Shown piece by piece: positions 29,784 through 40,029 of a stretch of 60,301 bases of DNA. Location of the stretch: positions 1-60,301 of the forward strand of contig JAHBXY010000039.1 of NCBI GenBank assembly GCA_019636275.1. The letters are read 5' to 3'. Positions within the stretch are counted from its first letter, which is position 1; every line of letters starts with the position of its first letter. The notes beneath the pieces are model-generated. The model ran no database searches, had not been told where the DNA came from, and saw nothing but the letters and a program-made list of their open reading frames with translations. Source of the DNA: Planctomycetota bacterium (lineage in GTDB: Bacteria; Planctomycetota; J058). Made by a program: the position numbers and the translations under genes.

Positions 29784-29793
29784 GCGCGTCCCC

Positions 29794-30938
<1,145 letters not shown>

Positions 30939-30942
<4 letters not shown>

Positions 30943-32234
30943 GGCGCGCCCGCCTCGCCGCCGCCCTCGCCGCGGGCGCCGCGGCCGCGGCGCTCGTCGC
31001 CGCCCTGCCCGGCTGCACGCGCGACCCGGGCGAGGTCGTGCGCCTCATGATCTGGGGCTCCCCCGACGAGGTGAAGACGGTCAACAGCTACCTGGCCGCC
31101 TTCCGCGAGGCGCACCCGGAGGTCACGGTCCAGGTCGAGCACACGCCCGACATGGGCTACCGCCAGAAGATCCAGACGCTCGTCCGCGGCGCCAACCTGC
31201 CCGACGTCTTCTACGTCAACGAGGCCGACGTCCCCTGGATGGTGCGCGACGGCGCGCTCCTCGACCTGGCCCCCTACGTCGAGCGCGACCGCGCCGAGGT
31301 GCGGCCCGACGACTTCTACCGCGAGACGTGGGAGTGCTTCGAGGTCGGCGGCGGGCTCTACGGCATCTGCAAGGACTTCGCCACGCTCGTCTGCTACTAC
31401 AACAAGGACCTCTTCGACAAGTGGGACGTCCCCTACCCGAAGGCGGGCTGGACGTGGGAGGAGTTCCTCGAGACCGCGCGGCGCACGACGCGCGAGGGCG
31501 ACTGGGGCTTCCTGTTCGAGACCTGGGCCGAGGTGCTGTTCCCCTGGATCTGGCAGGCGGGCGCCGAGGTGGCCACGAACGACCCGCCGCGCTGGCTCAT
31601 GGGGGCGCCCGAGCACGTCGACGCGTCGGCCGAGGGGCTGCAGCTCCTCTCGGACATGATCTGGGAGCACCGCGTCTCGCCGCCGCCCTCGGTCACGCGC
31701 GACCAAGGCGGCAGCTCGCTCTTCCAGCTCGGCCACGTGGCCATGTGCACCTACGGGCGCTGGAAGCACATGGACTTCAAGCACATCACGACGTTCGAGT
31801 GGGACGTGGTCGAGCTGCCGCGCCACCGCCGCCAGGCGACCACGACCTTCGCCGTGGCCTACGGCGTCGCCGCCAACACGCCCCACCCGGACAAGGCGTG
31901 GACGCTGGTGAAGTTCCTCACCAGCCCCGAGTCGCAGCGGCTCGTGGCCCACAGCGGCCAGGCGATCCCGTCGCGCATCAGCGTGGCGACGAGCGAGGCC
32001 TTCATGACGCCGCGGGCGCTCGTCGAGCGCGGCCTGACCGCCGACGGCCGCCCTCACATCGAGCAGGTGCCGTTCGGGCGGTTCACCCCGCGCTTCGAGG
32101 CGGCGCCAGAGTGCAAGACCCGCTTCACGCAGGGCGTCGAGCCGCTGTGGAACGGGACGCGGCGCGACGCACGCGCCCTCCTCCTCGAGCTCCAGCCGGC
32201 GATCGAGGCGATCGCCGCCGCCAGCCGCAGGTGA
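30939..32234 (+). CDS. ABC-transporter extracellular solute-binding lipoprotein (CUT1 sugar type)
   Basis: A 431-residue protein starting at GTG 30939 in the ATPase stop. Lipoprotein signal peptide with lipobox LPGC (Cys near residue 26). The mature part is a type-1 solute-binding fold: VRLMIWGSPDE, FREAHPEVTVQVEH, LPDVFYVNEADVPWM, YYNKDLFDKW, GWTWEEFLETARR, and AWTLVKFLTSPESQ near the end, all typical of family-1 sugar-binding proteins. It should capture a sugar or oligosaccharide and hand it to a permease that is not encoded here. It is translationally coupled to the ATPase. Confidence 0.92.
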
Positions 32235-32238
32235 GCCC

Positions 32239-32577
32239 ATGCTGCCGCCGCTCGTGATCAACCACGTCAACATCCCCGCCCAGGACCCCGCGCTGCTGCG
32301 CGCCTGGTACTGCGAGAAGCTCGGCTTCAGCAGCCACGGCGCCTTCCTCTGGAGCGGCGGCAGCCTGCTCGTGTTCGTCAAGGGCGAGCAGCTCCGCGGC
32401 GACCACCACTTCGGCTTCCGCCTGCCGACGATCGAGGCCCTGCACGGCTGGGTGGCGGCGCTGCGCGAGCGCGGCGTCGAGGTCGGCGAGGTCCAGGGCG
32501 ACGAGACCTACTCGACGGTCTACGTGCAGGACCCCGAGGGCAACGTCTTCGAGCTGTTCTACGAGCCGATGCCGTAG
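32239..32577 (+). CDS. VOC-superfamily (glyoxalase/bleomycin-resistance-like) protein
   Basis: A 112-residue single-module VOC protein: NHVNIPAQDPALLRAWYCEKLGF at the start in part, and VYVQDPEGNVFELFYEP at the end with the usual metal-ligand Glu. These proteins bind a divalent metal and catalyse isomerisation, ring opening or sequestration; the reaction here is unknown. The ATG lies 4 nt after the solute-binding protein stop, so it is probably the third gene of that operon. It converges on the WD40 kinase gene. Confidence 0.85.
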   Translation: MLPPLVINHVNIPAQDPALLRAWYCEKLGFSSHGAFLWSGGSLLVFVKGEQLRGDHHFGFRLPTIEALHGWVAALRERGVEVGEVQGDETYSTVYVQDPEGNVFELFYEPMP

Positions 32578-32586
32578 GTCCGCCGG

Positions 32587-35454
32587 CTACCGGTCCGGGT
32601 CGACCTCGAGCTCGAGGACGACCCCGCGCGTGGTCCCGATGAGCAGCCGCTCCCCGTCGTGCGAGAACGCCAGGCCGCAGGGGCCCTCGCCGGCGCGCAG
32701 CCAGAGCGTGTCGAGGAGCGCCCCGTCGGGGCTCCACAGGCGCACCGCCCCGTCGTCGCACGCGCTGGCCACGAGGCGCTCGCGCGGCTCGATCGCCAGG
32801 CCGCGGACGAACGCGCCCTGCCCCTCGCGCGAGGTGGTCACCTCCCCTCGGTCGGCGCGCCACAGGACCAGCCGCCCGTCCCAGAGGACGCCGCAGAGGA
32901 GGCCGCCGCGCCGGCTGGCGGCCACCTCGGTCATCACGCGGCCGAGGCGGAAGTCGGCCGGGCCCAGCCGCGCGAGGTCGGCCAGGTGCGCCTCGAGCGG
33001 CGCCTTCTCCTGCCGCGGGCCGGTCAGGAGCGCGTCGGGCCCGACCTGCAGGCGCATGAGCCAGCCGTTCGTCAGCCCGGCGAGGACGTCGCGCCCCCCG
33101 AGCGCGACGGCCGAGCGGATGTGGGCGTCGTGCAGGAGCGGCATGAGCTCGGTCCGCTCCGCGCCGGGGTCCCACAGGCGCACCCAGCGGTTGGTCCCGA
33201 CGACCACGCCCCCCTCGCCCGCCAGGGCGGCGCAGATGACCTTCGTCTCGCCCTCGTCCTGCAGCGGCGTGACCCGCGCCCGGCGCCGCGGCGCCTCGCC
33301 GCGGGGCGCGTCCCACAGCGACACCTCGTCGTGGCCGGCCGTGAGCAGGGCCGCCCCGTCGGGCGCCCAGGCGAGGGCCTGGAGCGGGGTGCCGTGCGCG
33401 CGCACGACCTCGCGCTCGTCGCCCGCGGCGAGGTCCCACAGGCGGAGGGTCCCGTCCGCGCCGCCGGTGGCCAGGAGGCGCCCGTCGGCGGCTGGCGCGA
33501 GGCGCAGGACCGGCCCCGCGTGACCGCGCGGGCCCGTGACCAGGGCGCCGGTGCTCGCGTCGAAGAGCCGCACCGCGCGGTCGCCGACGGTCAGGACGCG
33601 GGCGCCGTCGGTCGAGAAGGCCGCGCCCGCGATCGGAGACGCGTGCCCGGGGAGCTCGGGCCCGGCCGAGACCGCGCCGTCGGCCGAGACCGCGAGCAGC
33701 CGCGTCCCGCCGCCGCCGGAGGAGACGACCGCGCGGCCGTCGGGCGACGCGACGAGGCGGGCGACGGGCCCGCCGGCCGCGTGCTCGGCGGCGACGCGGC
33801 CGCTCGCCGGGTCGAGGACGAGCAGCCGGCCGCTGCCCAGCCCCACGAGCAGCCAGCGCCCGTCGCCGGTGGTGGCGAGGGCGGTCACCGGCGGGCCGAG
33901 CGCGGCGATGATCTTCGCGGGGCCGGCGAGGTCCCACGCGAAGACGCGGCCGCCCATCGAGCCCACGAACACGGCGGCCCCGTCGGGGGCCAGCGTCGCG
34001 CAGGTGTAGCGGTCGCTGCCCTCCAGCGTCGCGAGCGTCGCGGCCCGCTCGAGGTCGAGCACCGCCGGCGCCTTGCCGACGAGGAGCAGGCGCGCGCCGT
34101 CGCGGGAGGCCACGAGCCGGTCGGGCGCCGCGCCGGCGTCGATCGGGTGCCGCCGGACGACCTCCAGGCGCTCGAGGTCCCACACCAGGACCTCGCTCGC
34201 CGTCGCGGTCGCCAGGCGCCCGCCCGGCAGCGGCGTGGCCGCGACGACCCCCGGCGCGTCGATCACGGCCAGCTCGCGGCCCGTGTCGAGGTCGAACGCG
34301 TGCAGCGCGCCGCGGGTGACCGCGACGGCCCGGCCGTCGCCGGTCGCGGCGACCGCGAGGGGCTCGCCCGGCACCTTGAGCGCGAGGTCGCCGAGCACGC
34401 GGCGGAGCTGCAGGCGGTTGGTCGAGGGGAAGCGGCGCCGGAGCGCCTCGTCCGGACCGTCCGTGTCGGGCGTCGGCGCAGGAGGCGCGGGCGGCGGCGC
34501 CGGGACCTCGTCGACGATCGCCGGCGCCCGGGGCAGCGCCGCGGCGAGCCCCACCGCGAGGGCCGCCGCCAGCGCCACACCCGCCGCGAGCGCGACGCTG
34601 AGCGCGCGGCGCGGCGTCGCCGCCGGGGCCGTCACGAGCGCGTCCAGCTCGCGCGCCACGGCCTCGGCGCTCCCGGGCCGCTCGGCCGGCTCCTTGCGCA
34701 GGAGGCGCAGGACGAGCGCGTCGAGCGCGGCTGGCACGTCCGGCGTGACCGCGCTCGGCGCCCGGGGCGTGGCCGTGAGGTGCTTGGCGATGAGGGCCGC
34801 GCCGTGCCCGTCGAACGGCGGCTGGCCGGTGAGCAGGGCGACGAGGGTGCCGCCCAGCGCGTAGAGGTCGGCGGCCGGGCCGACCCTCGCCGCGTCGCCG
34901 GCCTGCTCCGGGGCGAGGTAGGCCAGCGTCCCGAGCAGCTCCCCGGTGCGGGTCAGCGCCTCCGCCCCGCCGTCCACCTGCCGCGCCAGGCCGAAGTCGG
35001 TGATCCGCGCCGACCCGCGCTCGTCCAGGAGCACGTTGGCCGGCTTGAGGTCACGGTGCACCAGCCCGGCCGCGTGGATCGCGGCCAGCCCGCGCGCGAT
35101 CTGCGCGCCGAGCCGCGCCGCCTCGCGCCAGGGCAGCGGGCCGCCCGCCCGCAGGCGGTCGTCGAGGCTGCCGCCGGCGACGTAGTCCTGGACGAGGATC
35201 GTCACCCCGCCGACCTCGCCCACCGTCCACAGGCGCACGACGTGCTCGTGCTGCACGGCCGCGGCCGCCCGGGCCTCGCGGGCCAGCCGCTCGCGCAGGC
35301 GCGCGTCGCCGGCCACGGCGAGGGTCTTGAGGGCCACGGCGCGCCCCAGCCGCTCGTCCCGGGCGCGGTAGACGACGCCCATGCCGCCGCGGCCGATGAC
35401 CGCCTCCACGACGTACGGGCCGAGGCGCTGGCCGGGGGTCAGGGGAGCGATCAC
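32587..35454 (-). CDS. Hanks-type Ser/Thr kinase with WD40-like beta-propeller
   Basis: A 955-residue membrane-anchored kinase. Residues about 12-270 are the kinase: GRGGMGVVY, AVALKTL, HRDLKPANVLL, DFGLA, APEQAGD. A TM helix follows (near 285-310), then a Pro-rich linker and from about 370 to the end a WD40-like repeat region with recurrent LWD/LWSPDG strands, presumably periplasmic. Start GTG 35454 leads directly into the kinase; longer readings run into the divergent trxB promoter. This architecture is common in Planctomycetota and myxobacteria. Ligand and substrates are unknown. Confidence 0.9.
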   Translation of the reverse strand: MIAPLTPGQRLGPYVVEAVIGRGGMGVVYRARDERLGRAVALKTLAVAGDARLRERLAREARAAAAVQHEHVVRLWTVGEVGGVTILVQDYVAGGSLDDRLRAGGPLPWREAARLGAQIARGLAAIHAAGLVHRDLKPANVLLDERGSARITDFGLARQVDGGAEALTRTGELLGTLAYLAPEQAGDAARVGPAADLYALGGTLVALLTGQPPFDGHGAALIAKHLTATPRAPSAVTPDVPAALDALVLRLLRKEPAERPGSAEAVARELDALVTAPAATPRRALSVALAAGVALAAALAVGLAAALPRAPAIVDEVPAPPPAPPAPTPDTDGPDEALRRRFPSTNRLQLRRVLGDLALKVPGEPLAVAATGDGRAVAVTRGALHAFDLDTGRELAVIDAPGVVAATPLPGGRLATATASEVLVWDLERLEVVRRHPIDAGAAPDRLVASRDGARLLLVGKAPAVLDLERAATLATLEGSDRYTCATLAPDGAAVFVGSMGGRVFAWDLAGPAKIIAALGPPVTALATTGDGRWLLVGLGSGRLLVLDPASGRVAAEHAAGGPVARLVASPDGRAVVSSGGGGTRLLAVSADGAVSAGPELPGHASPIAGAAFSTDGARVLTVGDRAVRLFDASTGALVTGPRGHAGPVLRLAPAADGRLLATGGADGTLRLWDLAAGDEREVVRAHGTPLQALAWAPDGAALLTAGHDEVSLWDAPRGEAPRRRARVTPLQDEGETKVICAALAGEGGVVVGTNRWVRLWDPGAERTELMPLLHDAHIRSAVALGGRDVLAGLTNGWLMRLQVGPDALLTGPRQEKAPLEAHLADLARLGPADFRLGRVMTEVAASRRGGLLCGVLWDGRLVLWRADRGEVTTSREGQGAFVRGLAIEPRERLVASACDDGAVRLWSPDGALLDTLWLRAGEGPCGLAFSHDGERLLIGTTRGVVLELEVDPDR

Positions 35455-35510
35455 ACCGACGAGGATGCCGCCCCGCGCTCGTCCGCGCACGCCCCCCCGG
35501 GGGCGAGTGG

Positions 35511-35516
35511 TATTCT
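35511..35516 (+). promoter_or_regulatory. -10-like TATTCT upstream of trxB
   Basis: Four of six matches to TATAAT in GC-rich surroundings. Here 23 nt separate it from the ATG and a strong AGGAGG lies between, so trxB has a normal leader, unlike the leaderless-type genes in this window. Confidence 0.4.
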
Positions 35517-35539
35517 CGCGCCGCGCAGGAGGTCGTCCG

Positions 35540-36529
35540 ATGTCCGACGAGGTGCACAAGGTCGCGATCATGGGCTCGGGCCCGGCCGGGCTCACCGCCG
35601 CGATCTACGCCGCCCGCGCCAACCTGAGCCCGGTCTGCATCGAGGGCGGCGACATCGCCAGCAAGACCGACCTGCCCGGCGGGCAGCTCATGCTGACGAC
35701 CGAGGTGGAGAACTTCCCCGGCTTCCCCGAGGGGATCCTCGGGCCCGAGCTCATGGAGCGCTTCCGCAAGCAGGCCGAGCGCTTCGGCACGCAGTTCGTC
35801 CAGGGGCGCGTCGTCGAGGCCGACCTGTCGAAGCGGCCGTTCACGCTCGAGGTGCACAACACGCTCGAGGACACGCGCAGCCAGGTGCGCTGCCACGCCC
35901 TGATCGTGGCCACGGGCGCCTCGGCGAAGTACCTGGGCCTGCCCAAGGAGCAGGAGCTCCTGGGCAAGGGCGTGACGACCTGCGCCACCTGCGACGGCGC
36001 GTTCTTCCGCAACAAGCACGTCGTCGTCGTCGGCGGCGGCGACTCGGCCATGGAGGAGGCGCTGTTCCTCACCCGCTACGCGCACACGGTCACGGTCGTC
36101 CACCGGCGCGAGACCTTCCGCGCCTCGAAGATCATGGTCGAGCGGGCCAAGGACAACCCGAAGATCCAGTGGAAGCTCAACCGCGCGATCGTCGACATGG
36201 AGCCGGACGGCCGCTACCTGAAGGCGATCGAGCTGGCGGGCACCGAGGCGGACCAGGGGGCGCGCGAGCGCCTGGAGATCGGCCCCGACGGCGGGCTGTT
36301 CGTGGCGATCGGCCACTCGCCCAACTCGGTCGTCTTCGGCGACCAGCTCGCGCTGCACGACAACGGCTACATCAAGATCTTCGACGGCACGTCGCGCACG
36401 TCGGTGGAGGGCGTCTTCGCCTCGGGCGACATCCACGACCACGTCTACCGGCAGGCGATCACGGCCGCCGGCGCCGGCTGCAAGGCGGCGATCGACGCCG
36501 AGCGGTGGCTGGAGCAGCAGGGGCTCTGA
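35540..36529 (+). CDS. trxB: thioredoxin reductase
   Basis: A 329-residue flavoenzyme. N-terminal FAD motif GSGPAGLTAAIYAARA (residues 12-27), PGGQLMLTTEVENFPGF, redox-active CATC (Cys148, Cys151), NADPH motif VVVVGGGDSAMEEALFLTRYA in part, and the C-terminal GVFASGDIHDHVYRQAITAAG segment. It transfers electrons from NADPH to thioredoxin in the cytosol. Length is close to the family norm. AGGAGG 7 nt before the ATG fixes the start. Divergent from the WD40 kinase; a small membrane-protein gene follows 14 nt after the stop. Confidence 0.96.
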   Translation: MSDEVHKVAIMGSGPAGLTAAIYAARANLSPVCIEGGDIASKTDLPGGQLMLTTEVENFPGFPEGILGPELMERFRKQAERFGTQFVQGRVVEADLSKRPFTLEVHNTLEDTRSQVRCHALIVATGASAKYLGLPKEQELLGKGVTTCATCDGAFFRNKHVVVVGGGDSAMEEALFLTRYAHTVTVVHRRETFRASKIMVERAKDNPKIQWKLNRAIVDMEPDGRYLKAIELAGTEADQGARERLEIGPDGGLFVAIGHSPNSVVFGDQLALHDNGYIKIFDGTSRTSVEGVFASGDIHDHVYRQAITAAGAGCKAAIDAERWLEQQGL

Positions 36530-36543
36530 GCGAGGGGCCGGCC

Positions 36544-37031
36544 GTGTTCGCGCGCTGGCCGACCTGGCTCGGCTGGCCGCTCCACGCCGCCTACTTCAGC
36601 GGCGTGCTCCTCGGCCTCACGGCGGTCGTCGCCGCGTGGTCGTCGACCACGGCACACTCGGCCCGACGTTCCTCGGTCCGGGGATGCAGCGGGTCGCGGA
36701 GGCGCTCACCTGGTTCGGGCTGCTCGGGCTCGTGGTCGTCTCCGGCGACCTCGTCCAGGGCTGGGTGCGGCGCCGTTGCGGCGAGTGCCGGATCGAGGGC
36801 GGGATGGCGCGCTTCCGCGCGCCGTCGCTCGGCGCCACCGAGGTGCACGTCACGGTCCGGCTGGCCGAGCTTCGCGAGCGGTGGACCACCCCGCACGGCG
36901 TGCGTGTCGAGACGGGCCGGCGCTCCTGGCGGTCACGCAGGGATGTGCCGCTGCTGATCCCCACGCGCGACGACGAGGAGACGGCGTCGGTCATGGCCCT
37001 CCTCGACGCGCACGAGCCGCCGCCCGCGTGA
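36544..37031 (+). CDS. small membrane protein gene with an apparent frameshift
   Basis: A GTG at 36544 with GAGGGG 6 nt upstream begins a frame coding a TM helix (AAYFSGVLLGLTAVVAAW). Near 36,632-36,640 the good coding pattern moves to another frame (open from 36636 to the TGA at 37029-37031), giving a second TM helix (WFGLLGLVVVSGDLVQGW) and a basic soluble tail with CGEC. Joined, the product is about 160 residues with two TM helices. Alternatively only the shorter 131-residue frame is real. Function unknown; it sits between trxB and uvrC in the same direction. Confidence 0.6.
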
Positions 37032-37061
37032 GCCCGGTGGCCGCGCGGCGCGGGCGGCGGG

Positions 37062-37067
37062 CACAAT
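37062..37067 (+). promoter_or_regulatory. -10-like CACAAT before uvrC
   Basis: CACAAT lies 10 nt before the ATG at 37078, the same spacing as at other leaderless-type genes here, and it overlaps the alternative ATG at 37066. This favours 37078 as the true start. Confidence 0.35.
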
Positions 37068-37077
37068 GGCGCTGACG

Positions 37078-39030
37078 ATGACCCCGGAGACCCGCCAAGC
37101 CCTGCTCGACAAGGTGGCCCTGTTCCCCACCGGGCCCGGGGTCTACACGTTCCTCGACGCGAAGGCGCGCGTGGTCTACGTGGGCAAGGCCAAGAGCCTG
37201 CGCAACCGCGTGCGCAGCTACCTGCGCGAGGACCACCACGACGGGCGGCGCTTCTACGAGCACCTGCTGAAGACGCTCGACGACGTGACCTTCGTGGCCA
37301 CGACGAGCGAGAAGGAGGCGCTGCTCCTCGAGAACACGCTGATCAAGCGCCACCGGCCGCGCTGGAACATCAAGCTCAACGACGACAAGTCGTTCCTGCA
37401 GATCGAGGTGACGACGCAGGGCCCGTGGCCCATGGCGCGGCTCGTGCGCACGACGCATCGCGAGAAGCAAGGGCAGCGCTTCGGGCCCTACAGCAGCGCG
37501 CGCGCGGTGCGCGAGACGCTCAGGCACATCAAGCGCTTTTTCCCCCTGCGCACCTGCAGCGACGCCGAGCTGCGCCAGCGCACGCGGCCCTGCATCGAGC
37601 ACGAGATGGGCCGCTGCGCGGCGCCGTGCGTGGGGCGGATCACGCCCGAGGACTACGGCGAGCTCGTCGAGGACGTGCTCCTGTTCCTGCGCGGCAAGGA
37701 CGAGACGCTCCTGCCGCGGCTCGACGAGAAGATGCGCGACCACAGCAAGGCCATGCGCTACGAGCAGGCCGCGCGCGTGCGCGACCAGATCCGGGCGATC
37801 GAGCGCACGCTCGAGGTGCAGCGGGTCGCCCGCCACGGGGCGCTGGACCAGGACGTGTTCGGCCTGGCGGCGCACGACGGGCTCGTCGTGGTCCTCCTCC
37901 TGCCCGTGCGCGAGGGGCACGTGACCGAGCCGCGCACCTACGAGCTGCGCACCGACCTGCCCCCGTCCGAGGCGCTCAACGCGTTCCTCGGCCAGTTCTA
38001 CGCGGCCGAGCGCTACGTGCCGCACGAGGTGCTCCTGCCGTTCGAGGTCGAGGACCGGGCGCTGCTCGAGGAGCTGCTCTCGGAGCGCCGCGGCGCGCGC
38101 GTCGAGGTCAAGGTCGAGGTGCGCGGCGACCGGCGCGGGCTGTGCGAGCTGGCGCAGAAGAACGCCGCCCTGGCCCTCGAGACCGGCGAGGAGAAGAAGC
38201 TCGCCACGCGCGAGATGCTCGAGGGGCTGCAGGAGGCGCTGCGCCTGCCGCGGATCCCCTGGGTGATCGAGTGCTTCGACGTGTCGACGATCCAGGGCTC
38301 GTTCACGGTCGCCTCGAAGGTGCGCTTCGTCGAGGGCAGCCCCGACCCCGGCGGCTACCGGACCTACCGCGTGCGCACGGTCGAGGGGCAGGACGACTTC
38401 GCCGCCATGGAGGAGGTCGTCGAGCGGCGGCTCGCGGCAGGCCTCGAGCGCGGCGACCTGCCCGACCTGATCGTGGTCGACGGCGGCGCGGCCCAGCTCG
38501 GCCGCGCCCTGGCGGCGGCGCACCGGGCCGGCCTCCCGCCGCAGCGCACGGCGATCGTGGGCCTGGCCAAGGCGCGCTACGTGCCGCGCGGCGACGACCT
38601 GGGCGAGCAGGCGGCGCCCCTGCAGGAGCAAGGCGGCCAGGACGAGGACACGCTGCGCGCCTTCGAGCGCGTCTACCTGCCCGACCGCCACGAGCCGGTC
38701 GTGCTCGAGCCAGCGTCGCTCGAGTGCAGGTTCCTGGCGCGCGTGCGCGACGCCGCCCACCGGGCGGCGATCCGCTTCCACCGCGAGCTGCGGCGCAAGA
38801 GCGCCCTGCGCTCGGGCCTCGAGGAGGTGCCCGGCGTGGGGAAGAAGCGCCGGCGGGAGCTGCTGGCCCGGTTCGGCAGCCTGCGGCGCATCCGCGAGGC
38901 GACCTACGAGGAGCTGTGCGCGGTCCTCCCGGCCCACGTGGCGCGCGACCTGCGCGCGTTCTTCGCGCAGCCGGACGCTGGCGCCGCCAGCAGCGAGGCG
39001 GCCGCCGAGCCGCGGTCCGACGCCCCGTGA
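37078..39030 (+). CDS. uvrC: excinuclease ABC subunit C
   Basis: A 650-residue nucleotide-excision-repair nuclease. GIY-YIG domain near residues 15-95 (PGVYTFLDAKARVVYVGKAKSLRNR in part; the first Y and the catalytic Arg are present), a UVR helix-hairpin near 205-240 (HSKAMRYEQAARVRDQI), the RNase H-like nuclease core (ECFDVSTIQGS and DLIVVDGGAAQLGRA with catalytic Asp residues), and paired HhH near the end (EEVPGVGKKRRRELLARFGS). It makes the two incisions around UvrB-bound damage. ATG 37078 is preferred over 37066 because of the CACAAT box. The stop overlaps the next gene (GTGA). Confidence 0.95.
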   Translation: MTPETRQALLDKVALFPTGPGVYTFLDAKARVVYVGKAKSLRNRVRSYLREDHHDGRRFYEHLLKTLDDVTFVATTSEKEALLLENTLIKRHRPRWNIKLNDDKSFLQIEVTTQGPWPMARLVRTTHREKQGQRFGPYSSARAVRETLRHIKRFFPLRTCSDAELRQRTRPCIEHEMGRCAAPCVGRITPEDYGELVEDVLLFLRGKDETLLPRLDEKMRDHSKAMRYEQAARVRDQIRAIERTLEVQRVARHGALDQDVFGLAAHDGLVVVLLLPVREGHVTEPRTYELRTDLPPSEALNAFLGQFYAAERYVPHEVLLPFEVEDRALLEELLSERRGARVEVKVEVRGDRRGLCELAQKNAALALETGEEKKLATREMLEGLQEALRLPRIPWVIECFDVSTIQGSFTVASKVRFVEGSPDPGGYRTYRVRTVEGQDDFAAMEEVVERRLAAGLERGDLPDLIVVDGGAAQLGRALAAAHRAGLPPQRTAIVGLAKARYVPRGDDLGEQAAPLQEQGGQDEDTLRAFERVYLPDRHEPVVLEPASLECRFLARVRDAAHRAAIRFHRELRRKSALRSGLEEVPGVGKKRRRELLARFGSLRRIREATYEELCAVLPAHVARDLRAFFAQPDAGAASSEAAAEPRSDAP

Positions 39031-39847
39031 CCTCCACCGACGCGCCGTGCGACCTCTGCGGCGCGGCGGGCGCCGAGCTCTACCCGGCCGGGGCCGCGTC
39101 GGGCCTCCGCCGCCACGTGCGCTGCCCCGCCTGCGGGCTCGTGTGGGTCGCGCCGCGCCCGGCCGACGTGCTGGCCGCCAGCGCCCTCGTCTACGACGGC
39201 GCGCGCGCCGCTGACGACGGCGGCGACGCGCGCCCGCGCGCGCGGCTGCGCGCCTGGCTCCAGCGCGCCGGGCCCGGCCGCCTGCTCGACGTGGGCTGCG
39301 GCGCCGACCGCGCTGCTCGGGTCGCGCGCGAGGCTCGACACGCGACGCCGTGGGCGTCGACGCCGCGCCGGACCGCGCCGCCGAGGCGCGGGCGCGCTCG
39401 GGGGCCGTCGTCCACGCGGGCACCCTCGACGACCTCCCGGGCGACGAGCGCTTCGACGTCGTGCGCCTGAACCAGCTCCTCGAGCACGTCCCCAGCCCGC
39501 GGGCGCTGCTCGCGGCCGCCCGCGCGCGGCTGACCCCCGGCGGCGCCGTGCACCTGGCCACGCCCAACCTCGACGCGCTGGCGCACCGGGTCCTGGGCGC
39601 CCGCTGGCGGCAGCTCGGGCGCGAGGACAACGGCCACCTCGTGCTCGTCGGTCCGGCGCACGTCCGCCGCTACGCGGACGAGGTCGGCCTCCGCGTCGTG
39701 CGCCTCCGCACGCGCGGGGCGCGCGCGTGGAGCCTGGGCGCCGGCTCCCGCGCCGCGCGGCGCGCCTGGCGGCTCATCGAGCAGGGGCTCGAGCCCTGGG
39801 CACGCCTCGCCCGCCGGGGCGGCGTGCTCGAGGCCGTCCTGGTGTGA
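39027..39847 (+). CDS. zinc-ribbon class I SAM methyltransferase, apparent frameshift
   Basis: GTG at 39027 overlaps the uvrC stop. The N-terminus has a zinc ribbon (Cys8, Cys11, Cys33, Cys36: CDLCG...CPACG) and then SAM motif I LLDVGCGAD (about residues 86-94). Near 39,330-39,345 the coding pattern changes frame and continues with VGVDAAPDRAAEA, FDVVRLNQLLEHVPSP and LTPGGAVHLATPNLDALAHR, the expected motifs II to post-III of a class I methyltransferase. One base added or lost would restore about 273 residues. The substrate is unknown; zinc-ribbon methyltransferases of this type often act on sugars or lipids. Its TGA stop lies inside the left end of repeat copy A. Confidence 0.75.
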
Positions 39848-39969
39848 TCGACGGCTGCGGCCGCGGATGCCGGGCGAGAGGGGGCGCGCGCGGGTCGTAG
39901 GATCCGGCGATCGATACGACCCGCGCGCGCTCCCCCCTCGCCTCGGCCGCCGCGCCCTCGCCTCGCTCG
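39841..39969 (+). repeat. stop-proximal palindromic repeat, copy A
   Basis: Left end ggtgtgatcgacggctgcgg at 39841 onward, then gccgcggatgccgggcg, a large hairpin with 16-bp perfect arms (39884-39899 and 39915-39930, loop ggatccggcgatcga), and a CTCGCCTCGG-type right side. It has the same orientation as the methyltransferase gene it follows, and the gene's TGA lies inside its first bases. Shares its left end and CGATACGAC loop bases with copy B. Confidence 0.75.
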
Positions 39970-40029
39970 TGGTTCCATTCCACTCGGGTTCGAGCGTGTC
40001 GATCACAAGTGCCCGTATGAAGACAGGGC

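Noticed and set aside
39980..40020. GGTTCGA motif resembling a tRNA T-loop
   Set aside because: The T-stem does not pair, and no acceptor, anticodon arm or 3' CCA context fits.
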